Both the position numbers and the translations under genes were made by a program. Of a stretch of DNA of 64,000 nucleotides, positions 37,900 through 49,584 are shown in pieces. The stretch lies in NCBI GenBank assembly GCA_014529385.2, contig CM043957.1:84757881-84821880 (forward strand), in the 5' to 3' direction. Origin of the DNA: Adiantum capillus-veneris (Eukaryota > Streptophyta > Polypodiopsida > Polypodiales > Pteridaceae). How positions within the stretch are numbered: position 1 is the stretch's first letter; every line of letters starts with the position of its first letter. The notes under the pieces were generated by a model. It was given only the letters and a program-made list of their open reading frames with translations, did no database searches and had not been told where the DNA came from.

Positions 37900-38757
37900 G
37901 CCATGGTCGATCACTCCGGATGGCATGTCACTCGAGAAGATGGGCTCGTTTTTGTCTCAGTTCACACCTGAGCAGATTGCCATGGCACAACACCTTTGGG
38001 GTGCAGGTGCAGGTACCTCTAGACCTATTATGGCCAACCCTACGCCCGAGACTGGTGTGATCCCTACACGGAGCGGCCCCACACCTCAGTCTAGTGTGCC
38101 CCCTACGCCTAGGACTCGTGTGCCCTCTACATCAATGGGTGGTTCATCTTTGAGACGAGGTTGTTGTCATTCTCGAGGCGGTGGTTGCTGTGGTAGCGAT
38201 TCTAACGATGCGTCCACACCACGAGAGAGAGCCCACCACTCTCTTGAGTAGATAGTTGACCGATGGGCACACCACGTACACCTTGGGGATCACACGAGCA
38301 TGATCCTAGCAAGGTGTACAGGAGCAGGGATGGGGCTATTGTGGCCGATAGGGTGGGAAAGGAAATGCGACAGAGGATTCAACAACTTTGTACGATTTAG
38401 TTTGATCATACAGTGATGGAGGTCTTGGAAAATCTCGATCTTGAGAGAAAGAATTACATTGTCGACACCATTCAGAGAGAGTACAGGCCGCCAGAGTGGT
38501 ATGACAAGGTCTCGAACGCCTGGATTTTGAGGATGGCGAGGTCCACAATGTCACACCGTCGGTCAGAGGCCAGAGAAAGATTCAACAACGGCGATCCCAA
38601 GCTAGCATGGTTGGACGCAGAGGAGTGGATTGAAATTTCATGAGAGACAGAAGACAATCCCAATAGATTTCAACAGCAGAGAGATGCAGCCAGAGCATGT
38701 TTGGAGTCTGCTGGAGCGTCACATCTTGGGAGTAGAGGCTACGATATGCTTTGACAT
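37900..38757 (+). pseudogene. Second CACTA gene, TNPA-like position, decayed
   Basis: Starts with a Pro/Thr/Ser-rich stretch (37925-38250) and continues in another frame with a basic, helical region (about 38320-38750) containing W-Y-D-K-V and W-L-D-A-E-E-W. It lies 3' of the transposase gene, where plant CACTA elements usually carry a second gene for a DNA-binding protein. The similarity is positional and compositional only. Several stops are present. Confidence 0.5.
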
Positions 38758-39029
38758 GAGTTTTTAAGTATTATACATATGATTTAAATTATTAATAGTA
38801 TATATGTTATTTGAAGATTTATCTAATGATTAAACCATAATTTTGCAAGAAGTTGCCGTGAAGCACCTTTCGACACGCCAAGGGGAGAAGTATGGGTACA
38901 AGCATGGACTTGTGGCCCTTTTGACCCAGCTGGAGGAAGAGGGAGAGGACGTCGATTGGGAGGCATTACCATGAGGGCTTCTCACTCAGTGACCTCTTCC
39001 ATATGTATAGTTTTGTAGTACTTATATTT

Positions 39030-39370
39030 ATGGTTTATGGTATGGTTAAGGTTTGATAGTCAACTTATGTTTATGGTTTATGGTTATAGTTATGGTTATG
39101 GTTATGGTTGTGCAATTTTATGGTTATGGTAATGGTTTTGGAAATCGTGCTATGGTTATGGTTTTGCTATGGTTATGGTTATGATTATGCTTATGGTTGT
39201 GCAAGGTTATGGTTATGCTTTTGGTTCACGTGATGTTTATGGTTTTGCTATGATGGTATAGCAATTGTGTGATTGTTATGGTTATGGTATGGCATACAAG
39301 TTATGTTTATGGTTTTACAGTTTTCGACTCATGTTTTAATCATGTTAACAAGTTATGTTATTCTTACAAT
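39030..39370 (+). repeat. (ATGGTT)n-type subterminal repeat of CACTA element
   Basis: Degenerate ATGGTTATGGTT repeats near the right end, interrupted by TTTTGCT and GTGCAA. They mirror the G/T-rich subterminal arrays at the left end. Confidence 0.85.
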
Positions 39371-39529
39371 TTTGCTAATTTCCATACACTTTCTCTTTAG
39401 CGTCAACTTGTAAGTGGAGTGCGGTTGCTTGTGCACTCTTCCTTTGGGCAGAGAGGGCTGTTTTCTTTTGTTGCAGTACATGCAGCATTAGTTCCCATCC
39501 CTCTCTGTCCAAAAAAATTTTGTAGGTTT

Positions 39530-39779
39530 TGATCGTCGATACAGGTTACGGTATGACCGTCGGTATGGGTCACGGAATAGGCGTCGGAATTTAATTTATT
39601 AATACCAAGGCTTATACCGTTGATTATTTCGATGCTTGTTTATAGGTCTATTCCAACGCCCGCCACACTGATAGTTATGCCGACGCTATGATACCGATGC
39701 CTCTTTCTAACCTAATTTCAACGCTTTTAAGTTTAAAATTTAGCGCTATTCCATCGGTACCTGCGCCGAATTCTGCGCC
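39530..39779 (+). repeat. Right subterminal motif cluster of CACTA element
   Basis: Multiple copies of CGTCGGTAT / ATACCGATGCC-like motifs in both orientations. The same motif family occurs at about 31166-31340 next to the left end. Confidence 0.65.
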
Positions 39780-39792
39780 ACCTCTTGTAGTG
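39780..39792 (-). repeat. Right terminal inverted repeat of CACTA element
   Basis: ACCTCTTGTAGTG, the perfect inverse of the left end. Confidence 0.92.
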
Positions 39793-41620
39793 AAAGGTTC
39801 TTGGACGCATGCGTGTTTTATGTTACCTGGAGTCCGCATTATGCATATGTGGCGGAACCTTTGTAGCAACTTTTGAGAAAGAACCAAAAGTTTCAATGGG
39901 AAGAAATGCATACTCATGCCATGAGAAAATTAAAGAAGTTGTTGCTTATGTCTCCAACTTTGAGGAAAGCAAACTATGAATGTGGAAGATATGTAATTGT
40001 GACAGTGGATACTAGCCCCACAAGAGTTGGATGGGCGATTAGGCAAGACAATGATGATGACAAGCGATATGTGGTGAGATTTGGAGCAAAAGTCCTAACT
40101 ACTCATCAACGCAACTATCCACAGGTAAAAGGAGAGTTATGGAGAGTAGTGACAACTTTGAAATGTGACAAAGAGTATTTGACAGGAGAAAATGTAATAG
40201 TGATGACTCATTGTCTACCCCTTCTTGGAATGATCACAAGTTTCTCAACTCCCGACATTGCTATGTTGAGATGGATTGCCTACATAAAGTCCTTGAATCC
40301 AAAATTTAGGCATATTGCAGGGAAAAATAATCCAGTTGCGGATATGCTTTCAAGAGCAAGGTATGAAAATGAAGAAGACATGGTTGTCGAGGGCGATGAT
40401 GTATGCACACAGTTCTATAGTATCTCTCATGCCAAGGGTGATCATGTTTTCCTGTCAAATGCACTTGAGTCAATTACAAAAGGAACTATATCAAGGTGAT
40501 TGGTTTCTCATTGGACGCTATCTGAGCACTTTGGCAAGGCAAGAAGGGTGGACTGATCAAGATTTCAAAAGAATACGGAGAAAGACCTATGGATAATTTT
40601 TGGAATATGTGTGATTTTGGAAGCGTCCAAAACAAAGAAATGGAATGCCGATAAGAGTCGTGAATGATAAGGATGCCCAAAATGTGCTTATGAAAAAGTT
40701 TCATGAGAGTCTTTATGCTGGACATAGAGGTGTATGGGCCACCTTTACTAAAATGAAAGAGATCTATTGGTGAAAATGTATGTATAAAGATGTATCTCAC
40801 TTTGTGGAGTCCTTTGAAACCTGTCAAATGTATTCAAATGTACGTCATCGTGATGGTTTCACCCTACTTACCCATTGGACATGCATTACAAGTGGATAGT
40901 AGATTTGGTTACAATGCCATTGGCGGCTTATGGAGAATGAGATACATAGTGCTTGCACGAGAAGACTTAACCAATCAAGTTGAAGGTCGTGCTCTAAGAA
41001 CAAAAGCAGAGAAGGGGTATGTAAGTTCCTCTTGGATGATGTAATTAGCCGTTATGGTTGTGCTGGGAAAATAACAGTGGACAAGGGTGAGTTGGATGCT
41101 GACAAAGCAAGGGAGTTTTTCTCTAGTTTGGCCATTAAACTTGCTCTCACTACTGCATATAATCCTGAGGGAAATGGTAAATTGGAGCGTGGGCATCCTC
41201 CTATCATTAAATCTTTGGCTAAGGTGTGCAAAGGTAAAATGCGAGAGTGGCCTAGGTTATTGCCTTATGCTTTATGGTCTAATCGTACAACTCATAGCTC
41301 AGTTATTGGTTATATGCCTTTTGAGTTGATGTATGGTCAAAAACCTATAATTCCAATTGAGGATGTAATTCTCACATGGAATGTATTACCTTGGGAAGAT
41401 GGAATGAGTAGGAAAAAACTTCTTGCTTTGCACATACAACAGTCAGAAACAAGGCCTCAAGATATTGAGAATGCCGTAGCACGATTGAAAGATGCAAGAT
41501 TAAAGAATGAAGAAAGATTTGACAAGAGTCATAGGCTCAAAACTAAAGCTAATGAGGAAGGTGATTGGGTGTCGCACCCTAGTTACCCGCCCTTGATCCC
41601 ATCATTCCATCTTCATTGAA
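39793..41620 (+). pseudogene. Element 4: decayed Ty3/gypsy pol, part 2 (RNase H and integrase)
   Basis: Directly continues the RT part that stops at 31112. 39796-39870 reads R-F-L-D-A-C-x-F-Y and E-P-L (with one stop), then 39873-40499 is an RNase H domain (V-T-V-D-T-S-P-T, T-H-Q-R-N-Y, A-D-M-L-S-R). Integrase follows in pieces: the zinc-binding region near 40690-40850 (H-E-S-L-Y-A-G-H; the first Cys position appears lost) and the catalytic core at 40950-41400 (D-K-G-E-L-D, A-Y-N-P-E-G-N-G-K, T-T-H-S-S-V). The 41032-41619 part is open for 195 codons and ends in E-G-D-W-V. Stops and small indels are present elsewhere. Confidence 0.85.
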
Positions 41621-43355
41621 GACCCCGTGTGATATATGGTTGAGGAAAGAGGATTGGACTTCCAAATAGAAGGGTTGGAAATGTATCCATGTTTATTTTG
41701 TAAGATTGAGAAAGAAACAATTGATTTCGTGCACTTTTGATAACTACTATCTATGTCAATGTGTGTGGAAATGTGTGCCTTTGGTTCGCAGCTACCTTCT
41801 TTAATGCATACTTGTGGACATTGCTAACATTCTTGCATAATTGTACACACTGCTAGCCCAAACGCTTTTGATGCAAAATCATAATCATCTGGACACCACC
41901 ACAACGGTGGGCACCTCACAAGGCAATGTCAAGAGGTCATTGCTATGGTATTATTACCAATGAGAACCATAGTTGTGGGTGGCATACACCCACTTGCACG
42001 ACGACAACCCCTGGGAAAAATCTCTTATTATCCATGCCATTGTGAATCCTTATAGGGGAGATTTGGTAGGTGTCATGTAGTATAAAGTTGCCTACCACTA
42101 TTGGCCACATGGTGTGTATTGCTAGAGAAGATCCTCACCTCCTCCCCCACTACTATCACCTTCACTGAAGCCCTCCTTTTCTAGCTACTATAAGTGAGTC
42201 ATTAAGACCATGGAATCAATGCCCATAAAAACTTTGAACCCACTCTTGACATGCATATAATTAGAAGGGCCATTAACCCCACCTACTGCACAACACTATT
42301 CTCCTGGTGTTTCTTTTGTACACATTCCAAATTAGCCACCTCAGAAGTCGGACCCGACAGTGTTCAGGAAAAGTCTCTCAACTTACCATGGTGCCATGAC
42401 AAAGTTCAATAATGCCAGCTAAAGAGGAAAGGCCTAAATTTAAGAATGTGGAAAATAAGTCAAATAGCTCCACTTTCCTCTTCAAAAATCAGAGAAGATA
42501 ATGATGATCCTTGGTCGCTTAGCCACCTGTCTAGTTCGGAGCAGCTTGTATCAGTGACGTGCCAAAAATTCCCACATCTCCCTTAACTGTCTCACACCCC
42601 CCTTTGGAATGCACTTAGTGTCGCCCACCTTAGGCTTGGATGGTATCCACCCACCCTCCCCCAGTTATCTCGTCGTCATCTTTGCCATGCAAAAGGCTTG
42701 TCTCCAGAGAAAAGGGAGCTCTATGTACGTATGCTCAAGCGACCAAGTAGCTCTAACTTGTAATCAACTTTTCTCTTCTCTTCCTCTCTTATTTGTGTGT
42801 AAGTATTTCAAGTTCTATCTTGGTTTGTGACTTCATGTTATTGGGCAAAAGAAAAACCCCCAACACTTCTAAAGATTTATAGTCCAAAAGCGTTAAATCA
42901 TCAACCTCAATACCGAAAAGTATACCAAAACAACTCTTAGTAAACCCCAACCGAATGACCTATGCTCCCTTGGGAGTTTACAAGGCGCACGCGCCCACCC
43001 AAAGGACCATAGCACATAAAAGCAAAAGCCTATTAAAACATAGATTTATAGCACATGCCGATCAATTCATATGAAGACAAGGACCTCCCCTTTCACAATT
43101 GAACATCACCAACCCACAATTTCAACACCAAATCTAAAATCTGAAGATACATGCCCTCCCAATCTGTCTGCACACAATTTTCCACTAGGCTGCCACAACC
43201 ATAACCCTGTAGAGAACTAGTCGTAACTTGAAGAGCTTAACTCCAAATTAGGAAACTTAAAACTTGGAAAAAATCTTGAAAAATTAATGACGAGAAATCT
43301 GAAGATGATCAAAATTAATTTTTCATGCCTCTATAAATTAATAACCCCTTCTATT
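41621..43355. other. Spacer without recognisable gene
   Basis: May include the 3' non-coding part and LTR of element 4, but I could not find a matching 5' copy to prove it. No convincing ORF or repeat is seen. The last five bases (43351-43355, CTATT) are the left target duplication of element 2. Confidence 0.5.
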
Positions 43356-43641
43356 TGTTGAGCCAACAGAGGATCACACCCACATTTTTGCTCACACCCA
43401 TCATTTTGTAACCATTGATTGTAATAAATGTCTTTCCGACATTAATTTTGATTTGAGCCATTCATTAAGTAACGGGACTCAATTGAGTTTCCAGCTTGTA
43501 ATCCCGACGTAATTTTACCTGCTGATGTAAATAATTAGAGATGTTCTCACCTCCAAGGCTGAGGTATATAAGCCAAAGTTTTGTAACCTAAAGGAGGATT
43601 CAATGATTAATCAAAGTGAGTTTTGAGCGCCGTGACTGTGT

Positions 43642-43706
<65 letters not shown>

Positions 43707-44330
43707 TTATCTCCTTGCTACGCGAGCTACGGAGCCGCCATTGGAGAAGCGACACCGCCATTGTGTTAGCAACGGCGAGAGCTACGCACAGATACCAAGA
43801 GTGCGCACTATCGGCTTCTATGTGTGGTAAGTTCCTACGAGCTTCGGTGTGAGTTTTCTTCCAACTCGTGTGTCGGAATAGAGCGTGCAGCATATCTATA
43901 GAACCACAACGAGTAGAGCTACGCATTGGTACCATCGGGGTCAAGTTTCGGTCACCTGTATTTTTCGGCCTGTCTTCATACGCGTTTACCGCACGGAGTG
44001 GTTATAGGTTGATTTTGCAGTTCAAGTCTTTAGGGTGTTGTTCTTACCTAGTGTATAGACTTCCCCTTGAGTTTGAGATCGATTCGATGATTCTAGATCC
44101 TGTTTCGTATAGCATTCGTTCGTAGTACGGATTTCAGTCACTTGCGTATTTTAGAACTTAGATTTGATTTCCTTGGTAGTGATTGTCATTAGAAGGTCGA
44201 GTAGGTGATTTGACACCCACCTAGTTGTTTCCATGCGCCTGCGGGTCAAGCTCCGTCCTCGTCTGACAAATTCTGTTGTTGGTTGAGTTCTCGCTATTTA
44301 GCTTCCGCTAGCGGCGTAACCGCCTTAACA
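43356..44330 (+). repeat. 5' LTR of element 2 (975 bp)
   Basis: TATATAAG at 43565-43572 is the likely TATA box. A (GA)n tract of about 60 bp lies at about 43644-43704. TG|GTAAGT at 43827-43832 is a strong splice-donor match downstream of the promoter. Confidence 0.95.
43565..43572 (+). promoter_or_regulatory. TATA box of element 2 5' LTR
   Basis: TATATAAG, 209 bp into the LTR; the 3' copy is at 61681. Position fits a U3 promoter. Confidence 0.65.
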
Positions 44331-44332
44331 TT

Positions 44333-44350
44333 TGGCGCCGTTGCCGGGGA
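44333..44350 (+). promoter_or_regulatory. Primer binding site, tRNA-Asp type
   Basis: TGGCGCCGTTGCCGGGGA, two bases after the LTR. From memory it is complementary to the 3' end of plant tRNA-Asp. Confidence 0.85.
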
Positions 44351-44390
44351 CGAGAGCCCTAAGTAGGTGACCTTAGACTAATCCTACGAG

Positions 44391-44396
44391 GTGAGT
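44391..44396 (+). promoter_or_regulatory. Candidate major splice donor in leader
   Basis: GAG|GTGAGT, 41 bases after the primer site and upstream of gag, where retroviruses keep their major splice donor. It could pair with the acceptor before ORF3 at 58160. This is an inference from consensus only. Confidence 0.45.
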
Positions 44397-44872
44397 CGTA
44401 TAAACTACTTTGTATACTTTAGTTAGAAAAGATCTAGGAGTGGTGGACTCCGAAGATCTCGAGAGATACTAGGAAGTGGGGTATTCCTGGGTCTTCCGTG
44501 TTGACAGTATTTTTAGTCTAGCTTAGATTAGATTGTTTTTTGATGGTGTTTAAGTGGTTGTTGACATAAAAAGCATTTGCTACTCCTTGTGTGGTAGTAA
44601 ATCTCTTTATATTTTCAATTGCAAAAAAATCCATTTTATGATTAGAAGTAGCTTAGGTAGGGCCTGATTTGATCCTGATCTAGAGCTATCGATTGGTGTT
44701 CTATTTGCTTGATGTGTTTGATTGCATGTTAGATCACTGAAAAAGTCTCTTTGGTAGTGAAATATGCAATAAACAAAGTTCAGAAAAATTTTCTGTGTAA
44801 CTGATTGTTGCTGAGCACTTAAAAGAGCTATTGGAAGAGTTCTGTGCTGAAAAACTGGAAATCTGCAACTTT

Positions 44873-45591
44873 AGACATCATACGCGTATGATGTCTTAGG
44901 ACCTAAACAGAGACTAAAATTGAAAATTTGACATTGCCAGAGTGTTTAGAAGGGGGGTTTTACCCTAAGATCAACTTAAAACAAGAGCATTAACACTCAA
45001 AGAAACCCAAAAAGACAAGTCGGAGTCCAAGAAACGCAAAGAACAAGAAATTTTGATTCAGATCTTGCTTTTACATTCAAACCTGACAAAAACACTGAAA
45101 CTCAATTATAAACATTGGAGAAGTCTTAAAACCAAAAATAGTCAAAATCTGGGAAAAAAGACATCATACGCGTATAATGTCTTTTTGCATTTCCATTGCT
45201 TATTTTTGAAATCTGACCTGACAAGATTGTTACAAACACTGTAGAAAGCATAAATATCAAGTTTGGACCCAAATTGATGAAAAAGACATCATACGCGTAT
45301 GATGTCTTTGACCTAATTTTGGACATATTTTGATACTTTGCCAACACAGATCCATTGTAATAGCTATCTAGAGGTTATATTTCAAGTTTCATCCCATTTG
45401 GATCACAATTGACCCAAAAAACAAGTCAAAAGCGGAAAATTGCCAAGAAAAGCCTAAATTAGCCATAACTTGCTCAAACAGAGTTCAAACTGAATTTTGT
45501 GAGTGAACAGAGCATAAAGGGGTCACTGAGAGTGAGCATAACCAAAATAGTCAAAATCTGTGAAAAAAGACATCATACGCGTATAATGTCT
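44873..45591 (+). repeat. Cluster A of 24-bp palindromes in 5' leader
   Basis: Core CATCATACGCGTATGATG flanked by AGA and TCT. Copies at 44873-44896 and 45284-45307 are perfect; 45159-45182 and 45568-45591 have one arm change (TATAATG). Confidence 0.95.
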
Positions 45592-45757
45592 TTTTCAGCA
45601 TAACAGTAACAAAATTCTCACTTGATGAAACAGAAGTTGTCCAACTGACAAATTAAACAATTGACCAAGTATCAGTCAGTTTGGATCAATTCTGACCACA
45701 AAAACTTGGGAAAACAAATTGCCGAGACGGAAAAGTTACAGTCCTTTAGGGGAATTG

Positions 45758-47013
45758 ATGAATTTGAGATCGGGCAGGAATCTCCGGAATAATCAACCAA
45801 AACAAGGGGAACCAGCAAGTGTCATATCAACCGAGGGAAGTGTAAACCAAAGTTGGGTGCAACCATTAGAGCCGATCTTTGAAGGAAGTATCTCTGATAC
45901 TTCTTCGGAGAGATCTTACGAGATTTTCACCGAAAACTTGGAACACTTGAACCTGAACAACAAGAAAATATGGCAGCAGGATCATCAAACCCTTCCGCCA
46001 CCATGAAGCTATTGTTCATAAAATACCAGTACGACAATGAGCAAGGTGCCAAGATCTACAAAGATGGAATGGACCGCTATTGTGTAAAGATAGAAGATAG
46101 ACCTAGTGAGTTCAAGGACTTAGTGCCTGTGAGCTATAGCGGAGATAGATATCTAGATGACGAGGGTACCATGTACTTGGTAGTCCTAAACCCTAACATT
46201 GTGGACAAGTGGGGATTGATGGGCACCAAAGCCAAAATAGATGAAGAACTCGAGGAGAAAGCACCAATAATGAACTTCCCTAATGCGAGGTTAAGAAGAG
46301 AGAATGAAACTACAAGGATCAACACTGATAACATCTATGTGGGGCTATACAAATATAATAATGGGGAGCAAGATCTCTATTATAGATGTGAAGAACCCTA
46401 CACCGGAGAGTTGACAGACAAAAAAAGACTCTATGTCTTTACCTACACAGAGGGATCGGAAGTGAAAATTGCCGCTTACGATAAGTATGGGAGGCAATAC
46501 TCAACAATGGGCAAGAAAGAATTAGAAGGATATACATACTTTGGGGGACCACTACATCAGTATTATGTTACTTCTAGCTCACATAGACCAGCACCAACAA
46601 CTGGAGTGCAAAACTCAATGACAACAGGAGGACAAAGAACTCAGGTTGCTGACTCTTTCAGTCAACCTTGGGACTCGAAGCTCGGACCAATGGGATCATT
46701 ACATTCCAGAGAGTCAATGGAGACGAATCGAGGTAGTGCAGTTCCAATCCCCACCTATACCACTCCAGGTCCAAGGTTTGAAGCGGAACCATCACATTTA
46801 CCTCCCAGTAGTAGATTCAGGGCAGAGGAACCGACAAGGGTAACCCATGAAGTCCATGATGCTAGAGAAAGCTTTAGCCGAGACACAGGAGCAATGAGAT
46901 TGGTAGCAGATCATAGACGTATGAGACCATCTCAAGTAGCCAAGTGTGTGCAAAGAAGTATGGTGGTTCAGGAGATCCGTATGCACATGTGTCACTCTTT
47001 AAGCAAGTCTTAA
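45758..47013 (+). pseudogene. Gag N-terminal region of element 2, frame-broken
   Basis: The ATG at 45758 opens M-N-L-R-S-G-R, matching element 1 Gag. This frame stops at 46006. A second frame with an ATG at 45970 overlaps it and stays open to 47013 (347 codons). Its folded-looking part (about residues 10-200, many Tyr, Gly, Asp) has no family I recognise, and a Pro/Ser-rich stretch follows. The expected Gag capsid sequence starts in another frame near 46960, so at least two single-base frame changes separate parts of one ancestral Gag. Element 1 has the same protein as one intact ORF. The breaks could be real decay or consensus errors in the assembly; a programmed shift is less likely because there are several. 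Confidence 0.75.
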
Positions 47014-47019
47014 GAGCTG

Positions 47020-49519
47020 AGCAGATAACGATTTCCATACACAATACGAGGGATTTGGTCTTACTCTAGAAGGTACTGCATTGACATGGTTTCAACCAAT
47101 GAACATAGGGGGATTCCATGACATTGACCATTTGCTAAGAGAGTTTGCTGAGGAATTCTCAAAACGAGGGATTAAGCACAATACGGTCTCACAAATATAT
47201 GCTTTTAAACAGAGAGAACACGAAAAAGTGAAGGAAGCTTCACTTCGCTTCAAACAATACATTGAGAGATGTCCAGTACGTGAACGACCACAAGATGACA
47301 GACTATCTGTTCTTTTATTGAGGGACTGAGGAACGACACTCTCAAGAAGGACTTGCACTTGAAAGCTTGTACAAGTTTCGAGCAAGTAACGAGAGAGGCA
47401 TTGTACTTAGTGGATAACTGTACGGTTTATGGAGAGGTGTCAGCGGATACAGATTTTGCATCCAGTAGCTCCTCCTCCGTAGCGAGCGAGACTACCACTA
47501 AAAAGAATGTTCAAACAACAACCATGCCAAATGTAGAGCAAATGATAGAAGATGCTCTAAAAAGGATGGCACCATACCAAAAACCATTGCCAAAAACACT
47601 GAAATGGTGTGCTATTGAACAAAAATGGACAAATCATCCAACAGAGGAGTGTTATTACAACAAAGGGTATGTAAGGGAGCGCCAGTATGCACCTCCTGCT
47701 CAATTAGCACCACCTCAGATACATCCAGTACCTCGATACCCAACGGGAAATGTACCAGGACCTATGGGGATAGAAAGACCGCAACCGGTATTGGGGCAAC
47801 AACCACCTTTACCAGGAGCAAGACCAGTGGGCATTAGATATGCACCAACCTTAGAGAATCAGGAAGAACAAGCCTTAGTGCCTGTTCAAGCCTATTATGA
47901 AGAATCGGGTGCACACATGTCTCCGACAGTGTATTACCCACCAGAAGAACCAAAACAACCAGAACCATGGGGCATGATGGGGAATGTTGGAACACCAACA
48001 GTTACAAGTGCTTCTGATGAAGAGAGATACAATATGGACGCAAGAACCTTGATGTTCATAGCTCATGGAGGGTTAACAGGACAAAGACCATCCTATCCAC
48101 AAAGAACGAATCAAGTGGGACCAAGACCAGCACTAGGACCCTGTTACAAGTGTGGAGGTAACCATCTGATGAATGTTTGCCCACATACGGAAATCATTAG
48201 AATTAACGCTTATTGCACTGAGTGTGGGGTTACTCACTTCATTGAGGATTGTTCAAAGAATCCAAACAAAGTGCAAAAGACGACATTGAATATGCTAGAA
48301 ACTATTCCTACCAGCAGTGGGTCTGAAAATGAAACTCTGATACCAACGCAAGTTGTTACTAGAGCTCAAGCTAAGAAAACCACTAGAGAACCTGAGAATG
48401 GAAAGTTGGCGACTGAAGTGGTTAGTCAAGGACCGCGGAGTCAGAAAAACACATGGAAAGCTAGAAAAGCACGCATGAAGTTGAGAAAAGAACGTGAAGA
48501 CGCTATTCTAGCTGAGGAACTAAAGCAAACTAAAGCTAGATTAGAAAAACTTGAGAGTCAAAACGGGAAACGAGAGATGAGCCCGGAAAGAACGAAACAA
48601 AAGAGTATCAAAGAAACAACGAGCTTAAGCTCAGGGGGATCAGTGCTAGTCGACAAAGGTACACGAACCATTGGACGCACTGATGAGAGCTTACGAAGCT
48701 AGGTTAAAGAACAACCAAACACAAGAACAGAGGTGGATAACATACCCAAACGCGGAATTGGAAAAGCAGAGACTTGAAATGTGCCAGAGAATGATCGAGA
48801 CTGCACAAGCCTTATTAGAACCACCAAAAGAAACAATGAATTGTGGGAAGGAAAACCCAATTCAGCAAGAGACTATCGTTTCACGTGTAGCTGAAAAGAC
48901 TCCCAGTGCACAAAAGCCTGAAAATACACAAAAGGATGACCGCATAGTATTGAACACAACCGATCAGGAGATAGAGAGTTTTCATCCAGTCATACAGAGG
49001 AGTTACGAAAGAGATGATGATTACAATGAATTTTGGAAACAAGTGAGAGAGGCAAACTTTGCAAACGAGCTAAGTTGCCAAGCTAATCAGACAAATTGGG
49101 AAAAGGACATCAGGAATCCTCCCATAGTGGAATTTGAGGCAGGATCTCAAGTGGACTTGGATCTGCAATCTTACTGGGGAGATGGGGGCTCTGTTAGAAC
49201 AATGGAGAGCAAACCTCATTCACTGAAAACCTTACCTTCATACTTAGGAGAGTATGAAGCAAAATCCGAGATTAGAGCACTTCCCTCACGAAAAATCTCA
49301 TCAGAAAAAGTCATGGGCTCGCAAGGATTGATAGAGATCTTGTCAACACCAGTGACATGCACTATCACTTTAGCTGAGCTTTTGAGGCTAAGACCACATA
49401 TGTGGACCACTGTAGGAAAATGCTTAGAGAAATTCGGGATAAAAGATCCAACATCGAGATTGCAAGAGAGCATAGAGGAGCTGAGCAAGCCACAAAAGAA
49501 CGCTAAGCCTGTACCTTAA
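47020..49519 (+). pseudogene. Gag capsid and nucleocapsid region of element 2, frame-broken
   Basis: 47040-47329 holds the retrotransposon Gag capsid signature (A-L-T-W-F-Q, L-R-E-F-A-E-E-F, Q-R-E-H-E-K-V). 47353-48702 continues after a one-base shift with two CCHC knuckles of C-x2-C-x3-H-x4-C spacing (C-Y-K-C-G-G-N-H and C-T-E-C-G-V-T-H) and a basic Lys/Arg-rich stretch. 48671-49519 continues after another shift, with a Glu/Gln-rich helical start and a block aligned with the pre-protease region of element 1. The frame then shifts once more into pol just after 49510. All segments together correspond to residues about 450-1290 of the intact element 1 protein. Residue content outside the break points is coding-like. 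Confidence 0.8.
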
Positions 49520-49584
49520 ACAAGGTCGGAGAGTATTGCGAAGGTGAAGAGGGGAATACAACCTTACCAGTTGAATTCCAAGGA

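Larger units (their letters stand above)
31113..39792 (+). mobile_element. CACTA (En/Spm) DNA transposon nested in element 4
   Basis: Perfect 13-bp terminal inverted repeats: CACTACAAGAGGT at 31113-31125 and ACCTCTTGTAGTG at 39780-39792. The 3-bp target is GAA on the left and AAA on the right, consistent with a duplicated GAA carrying one mutation. The host pol frame is interrupted exactly here and continues beyond. The interior has repeat-rich subterminal regions, a decayed TNPD-type transposase gene with tnp2, DUF4218-like and DUF4216-like segments, and a second decayed gene. Stops in the transposase make it non-autonomous now. Confidence 0.92.
44351..45757 (+). other. Untranslated leader of element 2
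   Basis: About 1.4 kb without coding potential before the Gag start. Diverged repeats share phrases such as TTTCAAGTTTCATCCCATTTGG and ACCAAAATAGTCAAAATCTG, and each tends to contain one palindrome. Similar phrases occur in the region before ORF3. Confidence 0.7.

Noticed and set aside
42609-42830. 73-codon frame in the spacer before element 2
   Set aside because: Short, no motif, no homology to neighbouring elements; expected by chance.
45970-47013. Programmed frameshift between gag segments of element 2
   Set aside because: There are about nine frame changes at different places, and element 1 has the same region as one uninterrupted frame; a single recoding site cannot explain this.
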